From assembly GCA_900315105.1 (NCBI GenBank), contig OMXX01000059.1, positions 1 through 22,504 on the forward strand: 22,504 nucleotides of DNA, written 5' to 3'. Under the pieces are notes generated by a model. That model ran no database searches. It was not told the DNA's origin and saw nothing but the letters and a program-made list of their open reading frames with translations. Within the stretch, counting starts at the first letter, position 1. Every line of letters starts with the position of its first letter. Source of the DNA: an uncultured Prevotellaceae bacterium. Lineage in GTDB: Bacteria > Bacteroidota > Bacteroidia > Bacteroidales > Bacteroidaceae. Below, piece by piece: positions 7,945 through 16,429 of the stretch. The translations under genes and the position numbers were made by a program.

Positions 7945-9138
7945 TTACTTTGAAAACAAAGAAAACAACTGTGATGAGACTTTAGACCGATCGTGAAATG
8001 TAAGCACATTTCTTCGTCCGGCTTCAGCCATTTCTTCATACCGCCCCCTATTATTAGGTATATCTCTTAATATCGTTAAAAGGCTTTGCACATTGTCGTA
8101 AACAATACAAGACTTGTTATTTGAAATCGCAATATTTTCAACGGCATAAGAAGTACCAATTACAAGAAGGCCATTTGCTAAAGCATCAAGTACTTTACCT
8201 TTAGTTCCTGTACCTATTGAGATAGGGGTAAGCTGTATATCATATTTTGATATTTCTTGCGAATAAGATTCTACATAATCTAATCGACGGGACACAAATC
8301 CTGATTGTGATAATTTTTCAACTGCAAAATCCCAGCCTTTCCCTAAAAAAGTAATAGTGTAATACGAAGCAAGCTCCTTTGCTGCACAAAGTTGAGGCAA
8401 CAATTCATCAAAACTCGATTTCATATACAAATTATACTTACCAGCTATGAGTATTTTAATTTGAGGACGTGAGAATTTTATTTTTCTTCCCGCTACAAAA
8501 TTATAATGAGGATGCCTAATAAACACAGCATCCGCATTTGGGTTGATTTTATTAAAAAACAATTTATCTTCATCTCCAACAAAATGGTAAGTGATATTTT
8601 TTTTCACAGGGTATTCACGTTCCATCCGCAAATTCTTATAGTATTGATCACAGTTACCGATTAGTCTTATCCAACTATTCCAAAGATACCTGTCTCCCAT
8701 CAACCTATGGTAATAAAGTGGGACACAATCCGGCATTGTCATTACCAACTTATAATCGATAAATTGGTTCAATGCTACAGATAGGCAATCGCCAATCACC
8801 CAAACTCCATCCGGTTTCAATGATCTGATTTCTTTTACAGACTTTTTCGATAATTGGTTGTAATAGCCAAAAGGGTAAGGAAGAAAATTCTTCAAAAACG
8901 CCAAATGAAGTCTAAACAGACATTCTATGAACGTTGATTTTGATACAATCCGAATCTCCATCCTTAAATCCTTACTAATTTGACCTATCAAATTAGAAGG
9001 CACCTGATTAGCATTGAAGCTATAACAAATAACATCAATATGATCCGGTCTATATTTTAACAGATGATATGACAAGGCAGATGCAGCCTTGTAATTATCT
9101 GGAGTAGGCATTAAATTGGAAATTAATACGATACGCAT
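7945..9138 (-). CDS. GT-B fold glycosyltransferase (GT4-like)
   Basis: The product is a 397-residue protein that starts MRIVLISNLMPTPDNYKAAS, a GT-B N-terminal strand and loop. Its donor-side half has KILIAGKYN (about 228-236) as the first strand, LTPISIGTGTKGKVLDALANG ending near 323 with G309-T-G-T-K-G, and LVIGTSYAVENIA. The GTGTKGKVLDALANGLLVI block is the form many GT4 and GT1 group enzymes have in place of the E-x7-E segment. The middle region (roughly 60-200) is poorly conserved. It is preceded by a 107-nt spacer, the longest in the middle of the operon. The family call is firm at the fold level; donor, acceptor and linkage are unknown. Confidence 0.8.
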   Translation of the reverse strand: MRIVLISNLMPTPDNYKAASALSYHLLKYRPDHIDVICYSFNANQVPSNLIGQISKDLRMEIRIVSKSTFIECLFRLHLAFLKNFLPYPFGYYNQLSKKSVKEIRSLKPDGVWVIGDCLSVALNQFIDYKLVMTMPDCVPLYYHRLMGDRYLWNSWIRLIGNCDQYYKNLRMEREYPVKKNITYHFVGDEDKLFFNKINPNADAVFIRHPHYNFVAGRKIKFSRPQIKILIAGKYNLYMKSSFDELLPQLCAAKELASYYTITFLGKGWDFAVEKLSQSGFVSRRLDYVESYSQEISKYDIQLTPISIGTGTKGKVLDALANGLLVIGTSYAVENIAISNNKSCIVYDNVQSLLTILRDIPNNRGRYEEMAEAGRRNVLTFHDRSKVSSQLFSLFSK

Positions 9139-9245
9139 TTCGAGAATGACATTATTTTATTAAAAGAAATAGTGTTGTAGCCTCAGCTGTTTATATCTTT
9201 GATTCTTAGCAAGGAATAAAACAACCACGATCTGTGAGTTAGAAA
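9139..9245. other. Intergenic spacer within the operon
   Basis: This spacer of 107 nt separates the two GT-B genes. I find no minus-strand TAnnTTTG box and no terminator hairpin with a U-run. The plus strand has TATCTTTG at 9194-9201 with a TTG only 16 nt upstream; that would be an antisense promoter and I do not credit it. Confidence 0.3.
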
Positions 9246-10247
9246 TCACAATTCAAAACCACATTCATGAAGTTTGTTAATAATTGTAGGAATACGTTTT
9301 TCCCACGGTGCATATTCTAAGGCTACTTTGCGATTTTTATCCACAAAGCCTTGATATTTAGAAACATGATGCAAAACATCTACGATTTGATCGGCAGGTT
9401 TTGTCCAGTCGATATTGATTACAGGATCATAGCCGATAACCTCAATGAGTTCCTTTGGAGCTTTGCCTATCATCAAATTTCTGGAGAGCATAGCTTCCCA
9501 ATAGCGCTGAGTCAATGTTTCAATACCACCTGCACGTTTAGGGTTGGTTTCTGTTTGTGGGAAACATATCATTAACTTGGTATCAGCCATTAAACGGTAA
9601 ACACGCTCATTAGAGTATTTCACCTTTTTATTGTCTAACGTCCCATCTTGTCGAATGTTACTTGTAATAATATCATCAATAATGTGATTTGCTTTCAACC
9701 CCATGAGAATCTTGTGATAACGTGGTTGCTGACGACCCATTTCAAAAACATCAAAACTTCGCTCACATAATGGCTTTCCTTTCATATAATGACTAATATC
9801 TATCCCTTCAGGAATCCAAAAAGCTTTCACAGATGAGTTCTTATTAATTATTTCAGCAATCTGCTTAGATGTCACGAAGGCATAGTTAATATCCAAATCA
9901 GAAAATGCTCGAAACATTCTGTTCCATGAATAAGGCCATGCGTCCCATATTACCGGAACTATCTCATACCGTCCATAATAAGGAAAAGATTTATCAACCA
10001 AGGAAGAGCCATCAGCAGCTATCAACAAAGCTGATTTTCTTTTGAATATTCCGGGGAAATAATCAAGCAGGCGATATGTTCCAAAACTCAGGCGACGCAA
10101 GAGTGAACGAATATGAAATTTATAAGACGGACAGATATCAGGTTTAGACTGAAAGCCTTCACGTTTACAAATAGCAACGAAATCATGCATGAAGAATTGA
10201 AACTCGCCAGCCACTTTATCCTTGTCCTTTATGAATATTTTCTTCAT
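9246..10247 (-). CDS. Atypical GT-B glycosyltransferase-like protein (glycosyl transferases group 1)
   Basis: The product has 333 residues, short for a GT-B enzyme. Recognisable parts are the aromatic-rich WDAWPYSW (101-108), IPEGID (145-150) at the interdomain linker, FDVFEMGRQQPRYH (about 165-178) as the first donor-domain strand where GT4 enzymes have 'vGR....kg', and RAGGIETLTQRYWEAMLSRN (about 238-257), which resembles the 'R.fEAma.G' segment of the Glyco_trans_1_2 group (PF13524), with E244 and E251 as candidate acidic residues. The N-terminal half lacks the glycine-rich GGAE loop and has a basic, predicted amphipathic stretch at about 40-75 that may contact the membrane. A role in adding one sugar is likely from context. 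It follows a GT2 gene by 15 nt. Confidence 0.7.
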   Translation of the reverse strand: MKKIFIKDKDKVAGEFQFFMHDFVAICKREGFQSKPDICPSYKFHIRSLLRRLSFGTYRLLDYFPGIFKRKSALLIAADGSSLVDKSFPYYGRYEIVPVIWDAWPYSWNRMFRAFSDLDINYAFVTSKQIAEIINKNSSVKAFWIPEGIDISHYMKGKPLCERSFDVFEMGRQQPRYHKILMGLKANHIIDDIITSNIRQDGTLDNKKVKYSNERVYRLMADTKLMICFPQTETNPKRAGGIETLTQRYWEAMLSRNLMIGKAPKELIEVIGYDPVINIDWTKPADQIVDVLHHVSKYQGFVDKNRKVALEYAPWEKRIPTIINKLHECGFEL

Positions 10248-10262
10248 TGAATGTGATATGTT

Positions 10263-11198
10263 TCATAAATTCTTGATTTTTAGACCAATAGCCATCACCA
10301 AGGAGACTAAGATAGTAGAGACTGAGACGCGATAACGCCTCTTATTTTTTAACCAAAAAATAATATTTCCGTTATTCTTCAAATCTTCTGAGATCATAAA
10401 TCTCACATCATGTACGATTCGATGGTCTAAACCATTAGAAATTAATATTTTATATTTCACATCGAGACCAGTAACCGGCGTTGTGCTAATAAAGTTTCTC
10501 ACCCAATCTTCAAAACAATACAATGCCTTAACTTTAAGACTAATATTCTTGCTACTTGTGATCGAATATGGATTGCTTCGGTAGAAAAATGTAGGGTGAT
10601 GAAGATTCGCACATCCTTTGTCAGAAGCAGCAATCAAGGCCGAAACACAATCTGATGCCCATGCTAATGGCAATTTGAAAAAGCCACCTTTAGCACGCAA
10701 AGTTGAAGTTCGGAAAAGAAAATCGCCAATAAATTGCAAACGATGGCGCATAATGTTGTTCCAAAGCATCGCAAAAGCGGATTCCCACTCTGGCCTGTCT
10801 GCCTGAATATTGATACATTCTGATTTTTCATCGATTATCTCAGTTCGGGCATGATAAAGATCTAACCCAGGATAAATCTCCATCAACTTATTGTATGATT
10901 CAAGAAAATCTGGGCTAAGTTTATCATCATCACCCATACATACCACAAACTCCCCCTTCGCATAAGATAGAAGCTTGTTCCAATTATCTACGACATCAAC
11001 AGCTCCTACATTTCTGTCATTAGCATAATACCTGAGCCTCTTGTCGGGAAATTTGGATATTATCGATTCCAAAGCATCTGGAGAGCAATCATTAAGAACT
11101 ATTACCTCAAAGTCTTGATATGTCTGTGAAAAAACACTTTCCAAGCATTCTTTGAAGAAGTTTCCCTTATAAGCAGGTATCAAAATCGAATATCTCAT
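10263..11198 (-). CDS. GT2-family glycosyltransferase (paralog of the gene at 12200-13138)
   Basis: The product is a 311-residue inverting GT-A enzyme. It shows MRYSILIPAYKGN at the start, VIVLNDCSPD (about 32-41) for the nucleotide, and CMGDDDK with D90-D92 as the metal site. It is strikingly similar to the product of 12200-13138: 68 of the first 93 residues are identical by hand count, including GLDLYHARTEIIDE and QFIGDFLFR further on, and similarity persists to the hydrophobic C-terminus. The two paralogs are separated by an unrelated GT2 gene, so one duplicate has been moved or a gene has been inserted between them. They may add the same sugar at two positions or different sugars in similar linkages. 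A hydrophobic C-terminal segment (about 288-306) suggests membrane association. Confidence 0.92.
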   Translation of the reverse strand: MRYSILIPAYKGNFFKECLESVFSQTYQDFEVIVLNDCSPDALESIISKFPDKRLRYYANDRNVGAVDVVDNWNKLLSYAKGEFVVCMGDDDKLSPDFLESYNKLMEIYPGLDLYHARTEIIDEKSECINIQADRPEWESAFAMLWNNIMRHRLQFIGDFLFRTSTLRAKGGFFKLPLAWASDCVSALIAASDKGCANLHHPTFFYRSNPYSITSSKNISLKVKALYCFEDWVRNFISTTPVTGLDVKYKILISNGLDHRIVHDVRFMISEDLKNNGNIIFWLKNKRRYRVSVSTILVSLVMAIGLKIKNL

Positions 11199-11214
11199 TA
11201 ATCAACGCAAGGAA

Positions 11215-12195
11215 TTAAATTTTCTGTTCGTAAGTTCCTCTAATTTGTTTATAAACCTGAAGAATTCTTTTTAACATCCTATATGGCAATTTATGACCAT
11301 GTGAGAGTGAGATGAATGCCCAACGCCAATAGAATGGCCATTGTTTCATTTGACTTATATATTTCTCGCATCCCGGAAACATGTCTATCCAATCTAATTG
11401 ATTTGTTCTTATCATATATGGTATGACAGTATCCAACTCCAACCAACGCAAAGTCAAAACACATTCATGATTTAGTAAACCTTGCAGCTTTTGGACAACT
11501 TTTTCTTGATCTCTCCAACGCCTGTTCGCCAGTTCCTCAGAAACCGAACCATGTACCGTTCTATCATAATGGTAGAAGGCGTTCGAAATGTGAACCACTT
11601 TGGAGGCATAGTAAAACAGAACTATGCTAGCATAGACATCATCCCACATGCAAAGCCCCTCAATACGGTCTATTGTTGAGAGGATATTCTGTTGATTTTT
11701 AAATATTCCAGTACATACCTGCCATTCAAAACCAGTAAGATAACTATTCTTAATGATATCAATTCCATTTGTATAATTCCCTGGCGAATGCGAACAATAT
11801 TTTGATGAGTTTATGTATTCCTTTAGATAATCTCCTATTACAATGTCTGCGCCTGTTTCCACCGCCTTATCGTAAAGGGTCTGGTAAGCATTTTCATCCA
11901 CCCAATCATCACTGTCGCAAACAATGAAATATTCTCCTGTAGCCAAACGTAATCCGTCTAATTTTGTGCATAAAGTCCCGAGATTACGATCATGACTAAT
12001 AATTTTTGTATGAGACTTACGATCAGGATAATTATCAATAACATGCTTTAATATTTCAATACTATTGTCTGTAGAATGATCATCAACGAATATATATTCT
12101 ATATCCAACAGCGTTTGCTCAAAGAGAGAACGAACACAACGTTCAATAAATTTCTCGGTATTATAAATAGGTACAATTACAGAAACCTTATACAT
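11215..12195 (-). CDS. GT2-family glycosyltransferase
   Basis: The product is a 326-residue GT-A enzyme with the family start YKVSVIVPIYNTEKFIERC, then FVDDHSTDNS (about 36-45), and CDSDDWVDENAYQTLY with the metal-binding DSDD at 94-97. The N-terminal 110 residues are a canonical GT2 catalytic domain. The region from about 120 on (DIVIGDYLKEY, MWDDVYASIVLFYYASKVVH) resembles capsule enzymes of the CpsJ/WfgS kind, with a D-D acidic pair where the general base is expected. It is not a close relative of the two GT2 paralogs that flank it, which makes the three-gene block look like a duplication interrupted by a third gene. Gaps to its neighbours are 4 and 16 nt. Confidence 0.92.
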   Translation of the reverse strand: MYKVSVIVPIYNTEKFIERCVRSLFEQTLLDIEYIFVDDHSTDNSIEILKHVIDNYPDRKSHTKIISHDRNLGTLCTKLDGLRLATGEYFIVCDSDDWVDENAYQTLYDKAVETGADIVIGDYLKEYINSSKYCSHSPGNYTNGIDIIKNSYLTGFEWQVCTGIFKNQQNILSTIDRIEGLCMWDDVYASIVLFYYASKVVHISNAFYHYDRTVHGSVSEELANRRWRDQEKVVQKLQGLLNHECVLTLRWLELDTVIPYMIRTNQLDWIDMFPGCEKYISQMKQWPFYWRWAFISLSHGHKLPYRMLKRILQVYKQIRGTYEQKI

Positions 12196-12199
12196 CTTT

Positions 12200-13138
12200 C
12201 TATTTTCTTAATAATTTAAGGCCGACAGCAATCGCTGCAGCTAATGCAACGTCAGATAATGACAACTCATACTGATATCTGGTTCTTACCCATCTAACTA
12301 AATGAGTCATGTGGTTGCGCATGTCATCAGCCATCATTAAACGCATGTCGTGGTGTATCGAAGAGGATAATCCCTGCTTTAGTAATCGTCTGTAAATAGC
12401 GTCAACATCTTCAGCAGGTACATCTACAACAAAATTACGAACCCAATCAGCAAATTGTTTAGTAGCCACCATCTTTAATTCAATATTTGAACTCTGAGTG
12501 ATAGAATAACGGTTACTGCGATAAAAGAAAGTTGGTTCATGTGTATTGGCGCAACCTTTTTCTTTTGCAGCTATTATGGCCGACAAACAATCAGCCCCCC
12601 AAGCTAAAGGTAATTTGTAGAATCCTCCATTTGAAAGTAAAGTAGTTCGACGGAAAAGAAAATCACCTATGAACTGAATAGTTGGCTCAAAAATGCAATT
12701 CCATAACATTTGATATGCAGATTGCCAACTTGGCCGATCTTCTTGGAGGTTTAAGAAATCTGAATGTTCATCTATGATTTCTGTACGAGCATGATATAGA
12801 TCAAGCCCGGGATAAGACACCATTAATTTGTCATATTGTTCGAGGAAATTGGGAGCCAATTTGTCATCGTCACCCATGCACACAACGAATTCCCCCAGAG
12901 CCAAAGACAAAAGTTTGTTCCAATTATCGACCACGTCAACAACTCCAATATTTTGGTCATTTTCATAATAACGCAATCGGGAATCATGAAAGTCTGCAAC
13001 AACAGAAGCTATGTCGTCAGGAGAGCAATCATTAAGAACAATTACTTCAAAATCTTGATTGGTCTGATTGAACAAGCTCTCCAAGCATTCCCTAAGATAT
13101 TGGATTTTAAAAGCTGGAATTAAGATGGAATACTTCAT
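12200..13138 (-). CDS. GT2-family glycosyltransferase (paralog of the gene at 10263-11198)
   Basis: The product is a 312-residue GT-A enzyme with MKYSILIPAFKIQ, VIVLNDCSPDD (about 32-42) and CMGDDDK (D90-D92). FFYRSNRYSIT (about 206-216) and ADWVRNF follow, as in its paralog. A hydrophobic C-terminal stretch (about 293-309, DVALAAAIAVGLKLL) may anchor it to the membrane. The ATG overlaps the stop of the SGNH-like gene by 4 nt (ATGA), which indicates translational coupling to the acylation genes. It should transfer one sugar to the lipid-linked intermediate; specificity is unknown. Confidence 0.92.
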   Translation of the reverse strand: MKYSILIPAFKIQYLRECLESLFNQTNQDFEVIVLNDCSPDDIASVVADFHDSRLRYYENDQNIGVVDVVDNWNKLLSLALGEFVVCMGDDDKLAPNFLEQYDKLMVSYPGLDLYHARTEIIDEHSDFLNLQEDRPSWQSAYQMLWNCIFEPTIQFIGDFLFRRTTLLSNGGFYKLPLAWGADCLSAIIAAKEKGCANTHEPTFFYRSNRYSITQSSNIELKMVATKQFADWVRNFVVDVPAEDVDAIYRRLLKQGLSSSIHHDMRLMMADDMRNHMTHLVRWVRTRYQYELSLSDVALAAAIAVGLKLLRK

Positions 13139-14037
13139 TTTTTCAAGACCGTTCTTAAATCTTTCACAATATACTTGGTATAATTATCGGCTCCAAGCTC
13201 GCTCAAATGAGTGGCATCAGAAAAATAATCCCCATTAGAAACAAAAGACTTATCTGTATAATGATTATAGAATGGGACATTATATTTCCTGCACAAAGCT
13301 TTTATTGGTTCGAATGCCCCACCATCATCTAAAAATAAATAACGGGGCGAAACACAAAATACCAACTTTGTTCTTCCTTTGCACTCCTGAATGAACTTCT
13401 CTAAAAAATAAATTTTAAGACTGTCAACCTTGTACTCTGTTTTATCCGTAATGGTCAATTGCCCCGGCTTCACTTTATCTTTTTTGGGAGTAAAGCTTTT
13501 AAGAGAATGAGAACCATTACGATAGTCGGATAGAAGATTGAAAAATTCCGAATGATACTGGTAAGTTTTAGAGAACATTTTATACCTTTCATTGGGATCA
13601 ACTTTCCAAAAAACAGAATCTATTTCAGGGTGAGTGAAATAATAAGGCCGCAAAGGATTCACAAAAATAGCATCATCATCCCTGACCATCTCATCTAAGA
13701 CCGGCAAAATATCATAGATGATCATCTTGGGGTAATACCTTTTGGATATCATCTTCCAGCGCGCATAATGAAAAATAATTCCCATACCGTCTTCCCCACA
13801 GTTGTAACAGCTCAATCCCAAAGAATCGGAGATTATATCAGGATTGTAGTGGTAGCGGGCTCTTGAAGATCCAAACACTAACACATCAGCCTTCACACTG
13901 TCACAGACATACTTATCTATATAGGTGTTACCTCCTGTAACGTGGTCAAAGAGGTAGTCAGAAGCAACCCCATATCCCCGGTCAATAGCGACAACTAACG
14001 CCAAGAACAGCAGAACAAGCAGAAGAAATTTTTTCAT
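13135..14037 (-). CDS. SGNH/DltD-like membrane-anchored acyl-transfer partner of the MBOAT protein
   Basis: The product is a 300-residue protein with an uncleaved-looking N-terminal hydrophobic segment (residues about 4-18, FLLLVLLFLALVVAI) that would place the rest in the periplasm. VLVFGSSRARYHYNP (about 52-66) is the block I SGNH motif, where S57 or S58 is the nucleophile; the reading G-S-S-R is common in DltD and AlgJ-like proteins. FSDATHLSELGADNY (about 272-286) is block V, giving catalytic D274 and H277. It starts 6 nt after the MBOAT stop. MBOAT plus SGNH pairs (AlgI with AlgJ/AlgX, DltB with DltD, PatA/PatB) pass an acyl group across the membrane and then onto the polysaccharide, so this protein probably performs the final transfer. 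The acyl group is most likely acetyl, by analogy. Confidence 0.82.
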   Translation of the reverse strand: MKKFLLLVLLFLALVVAIDRGYGVASDYLFDHVTGGNTYIDKYVCDSVKADVLVFGSSRARYHYNPDIISDSLGLSCYNCGEDGMGIIFHYARWKMISKRYYPKMIIYDILPVLDEMVRDDDAIFVNPLRPYYFTHPEIDSVFWKVDPNERYKMFSKTYQYHSEFFNLLSDYRNGSHSLKSFTPKKDKVKPGQLTITDKTEYKVDSLKIYFLEKFIQECKGRTKLVFCVSPRYLFLDDGGAFEPIKALCRKYNVPFYNHYTDKSFVSNGDYFSDATHLSELGADNYTKYIVKDLRTVLKK

Positions 14038-14043
14038 TTGTAA

Positions 14044-15462
14044 CTAAAATCCAGAATATATAAACTGCCCACCATAAATGCCAACTGTGGCAATAGCAGT
14101 AATCAAAAGGAGATAAGTGGCCCAACGGACAATCACAAACCTGTTGTGTAACAAACGCAACGGCTTAATGTCGTATTCATCCATGAAATCTTTAAAGAGT
14201 ACAATACCTATCAGAAGTAGTGGACCCACCACACCGACAAATTGGCCTGTGTGGTCTGTGAAGATTTTCATAATGACTGCGCAAGCATCTGCCAAAGTTG
14301 GCATTCTAAAGAATATCCATGCAAACGTGACAAGGAGAAAAGTAGAAATTACTCTCAACCATTTGATGCCCCCTGTAGATTGGACCTTGTTAATACCAAG
14401 AAATTTCTCAATGATCTGGAACAGACCATGCAATATACCCCATACGATAAATGTCCAGTTAGCGCCATGCCAGACCCCGCTGACAAAAAAAGTAACGAAT
14501 ATATTAAAGTAATTTCGTAACTTACTACAACGATTACCGCCCAAGGGTATATAAATGTAGTCTTTCAACCAAGTTGACAAAGAAATGTGCCAACGGTGCC
14601 AAAACTCTGTTACTGTTTGTGAGAAATATGGGCGGCGAAAATTGTTAATTAACTCGAAGCCTAACAACTCACCCACTCCTACTGCCATGAATGAATACCC
14701 TGCAAAATCACAGTAAATCTGAAAAGAATAGAAAAAAGCACAAGCCATGCACATGATACCTGGATTGTTCTGATAGTTATCCAGTACCACATGGATACGC
14801 ATTCCTAAGGTGTCGGCTACGACCACTTTGATAAACATTCCCCAAAGAAGCCATCTCAGACCTTGAACGGCTTGGGCATAGTTGAAAGAACGCCGTGATT
14901 TAATTTGTGGCAGCAGATCTTTAGCCTTGCTGATGGGTCCCGAAGCAATTTGAGGAAAAAAGCAGACAAAGAGCATGTAATCCCACCAGTTGCGTTCAGC
15001 TTTGATCCGTTGCAGATAGACATCGGCCAGATAGCCGACAGCCTGTAAGGTGTAAAAGGATATGCCTAAGGGCATTACCCAATTCAATCCCGGAAGTCCG
15101 ACACTGACTCCGCAGAGTGCCAGTCCGGCTGATAACTGAGAACTGATGAAATTATAGTATTTAAACAAAATAAGCGGGATTAGCGCAAGTATAATCCCTG
15201 TCCATATCAAGTACTTTTTACATCCGAAAGCTTGATCTTTTTCTATCTTCAGTGCGGCTAAAAAAGTGATAACCGTCACACCAAGAAGCACCAGGGCACA
15301 CGCAGGATTATATTTGGTGTAGAGCCCATAGGATATAGCGATGAGAACATAATTGCCTAACCGCGGAATCTTCATCATCCAACTATCCCTATATAATATA
15401 AGATAGTAGATGGCAAAGATAAACGGAAACAACCAAAGAAACTCGAAAGAATTAAATTGCAT
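14044..15462 (-). CDS. MBOAT-family O-acyltransferase (AlgI/DltB-like)
   Basis: The product is a 472-residue polytopic membrane protein of the MBOAT family (PF03062). Key segments are PQIASGPISKAKDLLPQ (about 170-186), SFQIYCDFAGYS (about 246-257), EFWHRWHISLSTWLKDYIY (about 286-304) followed by IPLGGNR, and VSGVWHGANW (about 327-336) with the invariant catalytic histidine H332. Length and motif order match AlgI, which moves an acyl group from a cytoplasmic donor such as acetyl-CoA to the periplasmic side. The partner SGNH-like gene lies 6 nt downstream. Its start overlaps the GT8 gene by 11 nt. A role in O-acylating the polysaccharide is strongly supported by context; the acyl donor and target sugar are not shown. 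Confidence 0.94.
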   Translation of the reverse strand: MQFNSFEFLWLFPFIFAIYYLILYRDSWMMKIPRLGNYVLIAISYGLYTKYNPACALVLLGVTVITFLAALKIEKDQAFGCKKYLIWTGIILALIPLILFKYYNFISSQLSAGLALCGVSVGLPGLNWVMPLGISFYTLQAVGYLADVYLQRIKAERNWWDYMLFVCFFPQIASGPISKAKDLLPQIKSRRSFNYAQAVQGLRWLLWGMFIKVVVADTLGMRIHVVLDNYQNNPGIMCMACAFFYSFQIYCDFAGYSFMAVGVGELLGFELINNFRRPYFSQTVTEFWHRWHISLSTWLKDYIYIPLGGNRCSKLRNYFNIFVTFFVSGVWHGANWTFIVWGILHGLFQIIEKFLGINKVQSTGGIKWLRVISTFLLVTFAWIFFRMPTLADACAVIMKIFTDHTGQFVGVVGPLLLIGIVLFKDFMDEYDIKPLRLLHNRFVIVRWATYLLLITAIATVGIYGGQFIYSGF

Positions 15463-16429
15463 GTGTGGGTTGATCTTTCAGTCTTAATGTTCGGTCAAAA
15501 TAATCGCTCACATAGTGTGTGATGCCCAATGGTGTTAAAGCCCATCTAAGAAATTCAATGACGTAGAATTTCAGAGGATGATGTACTTTCTGCAATGGAA
15601 GGTCCTTCCATATGGTTTCACTGCGGTACTTAAAGAATTCTTCCATGTAGGGATGTTTGCATCCCTCTTCCCACGGACGACATCCAGAAAAGTGAATTAT
15701 TGCTGGATCTACACGAGCTTCGTCATACTCGTCCTTAAATTGATAGATGCTGAAGTTCTGATAATGGTCCTTATAAAGGAACATTGTCTGAAGGTTGTAC
15801 TTCATGGGAATATATGCTTTGGAGTCCTGAGCCACGAAATTCAAAACATCCTGATCATTCAATACAATACGGTCGGGATATTCCCGCATAAACTTAATAA
15901 AACGCTCACCATATCCATTCTCACGCCAAAATTTCAAATTTATGAGGAGAACTCCGGCATTAACATAGCCCTTAGTAATAGGGATATGTAAACGGTTGTA
16001 ATATTCTAAAATTCCACTCAAGGAATCAGTCACCGCTCCAATAGCCTTTCCTTCTAAATTCATCCCCCATAGATCATGCAAAGATTTTCTAACTATGATG
16101 TCACCGTCAAGATAAAGAACACGTTCTACTGAACTGGGAAGAAGGGAATCAAGAAGTAATCGATAAAAGACCTGCCGAGGGTATCGACTATTGGCAAGTT
16201 TGGCAAATTCTTCTATTTGCTCGTCACTCACGCGAATGACATGAATCTCATTCTTCTTGTTTTGTCCTTTCACTATGTCAGAGAAGATGGTCACGTCATC
16301 TTTAGTGAACGTATCATCTGTGATGACATAAACGCATACGGGCTCTGCTCGGTTGTTCTCACACAACGATTGCAAAGTAACACCATATGGCATCAGAAAA
16401 TTATGATTCAGACATATGGCTATGTTCAT
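15452..16429 (-). CDS. GT8-family glycosyltransferase
   Basis: The product is a 325-residue retaining GT-A glycosyltransferase of the GT8 family (LgtC/WaaJ-like, PF01501). It starts MNIAICLNHNFLMPYGVTLQ, has the RVLYLDGDIIV strand with the metal-binding D-x-D at 108-110, GYVNAGVLLINLKFWRE (about 154-170), LNDQDVLN (about 190-197), and the late metal-binding histidine in IIHFSGCRPW (about 244-252). GT8 enzymes commonly add alpha-galactose or alpha-glucose, but the donor is not established here. Its ATG overlaps the stop of the pyruvyl transferase-family gene by 4 nt (ATGA), and its own stop lies 11 nt inside the MBOAT gene, so all three are tightly coupled. Confidence 0.94.
   Translation of the reverse strand: MNIAICLNHNFLMPYGVTLQSLCENNRAEPVCVYVITDDTFTKDDVTIFSDIVKGQNKKNEIHVIRVSDEQIEEFAKLANSRYPRQVFYRLLLDSLLPSSVERVLYLDGDIIVRKSLHDLWGMNLEGKAIGAVTDSLSGILEYYNRLHIPITKGYVNAGVLLINLKFWRENGYGERFIKFMREYPDRIVLNDQDVLNFVAQDSKAYIPMKYNLQTMFLYKDHYQNFSIYQFKDEYDEARVDPAIIHFSGCRPWEEGCKHPYMEEFFKYRSETIWKDLPLQKVHHPLKFYVIEFLRWALTPLGITHYVSDYFDRTLRLKDQPTHAI

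Noticed and set aside
9194..9201. Plus-strand TATCTTTG as an antisense promoter
   Set aside because: The nearest upstream TTG is 16 nt away, outside the usual spacing, and no plus-strand gene follows.
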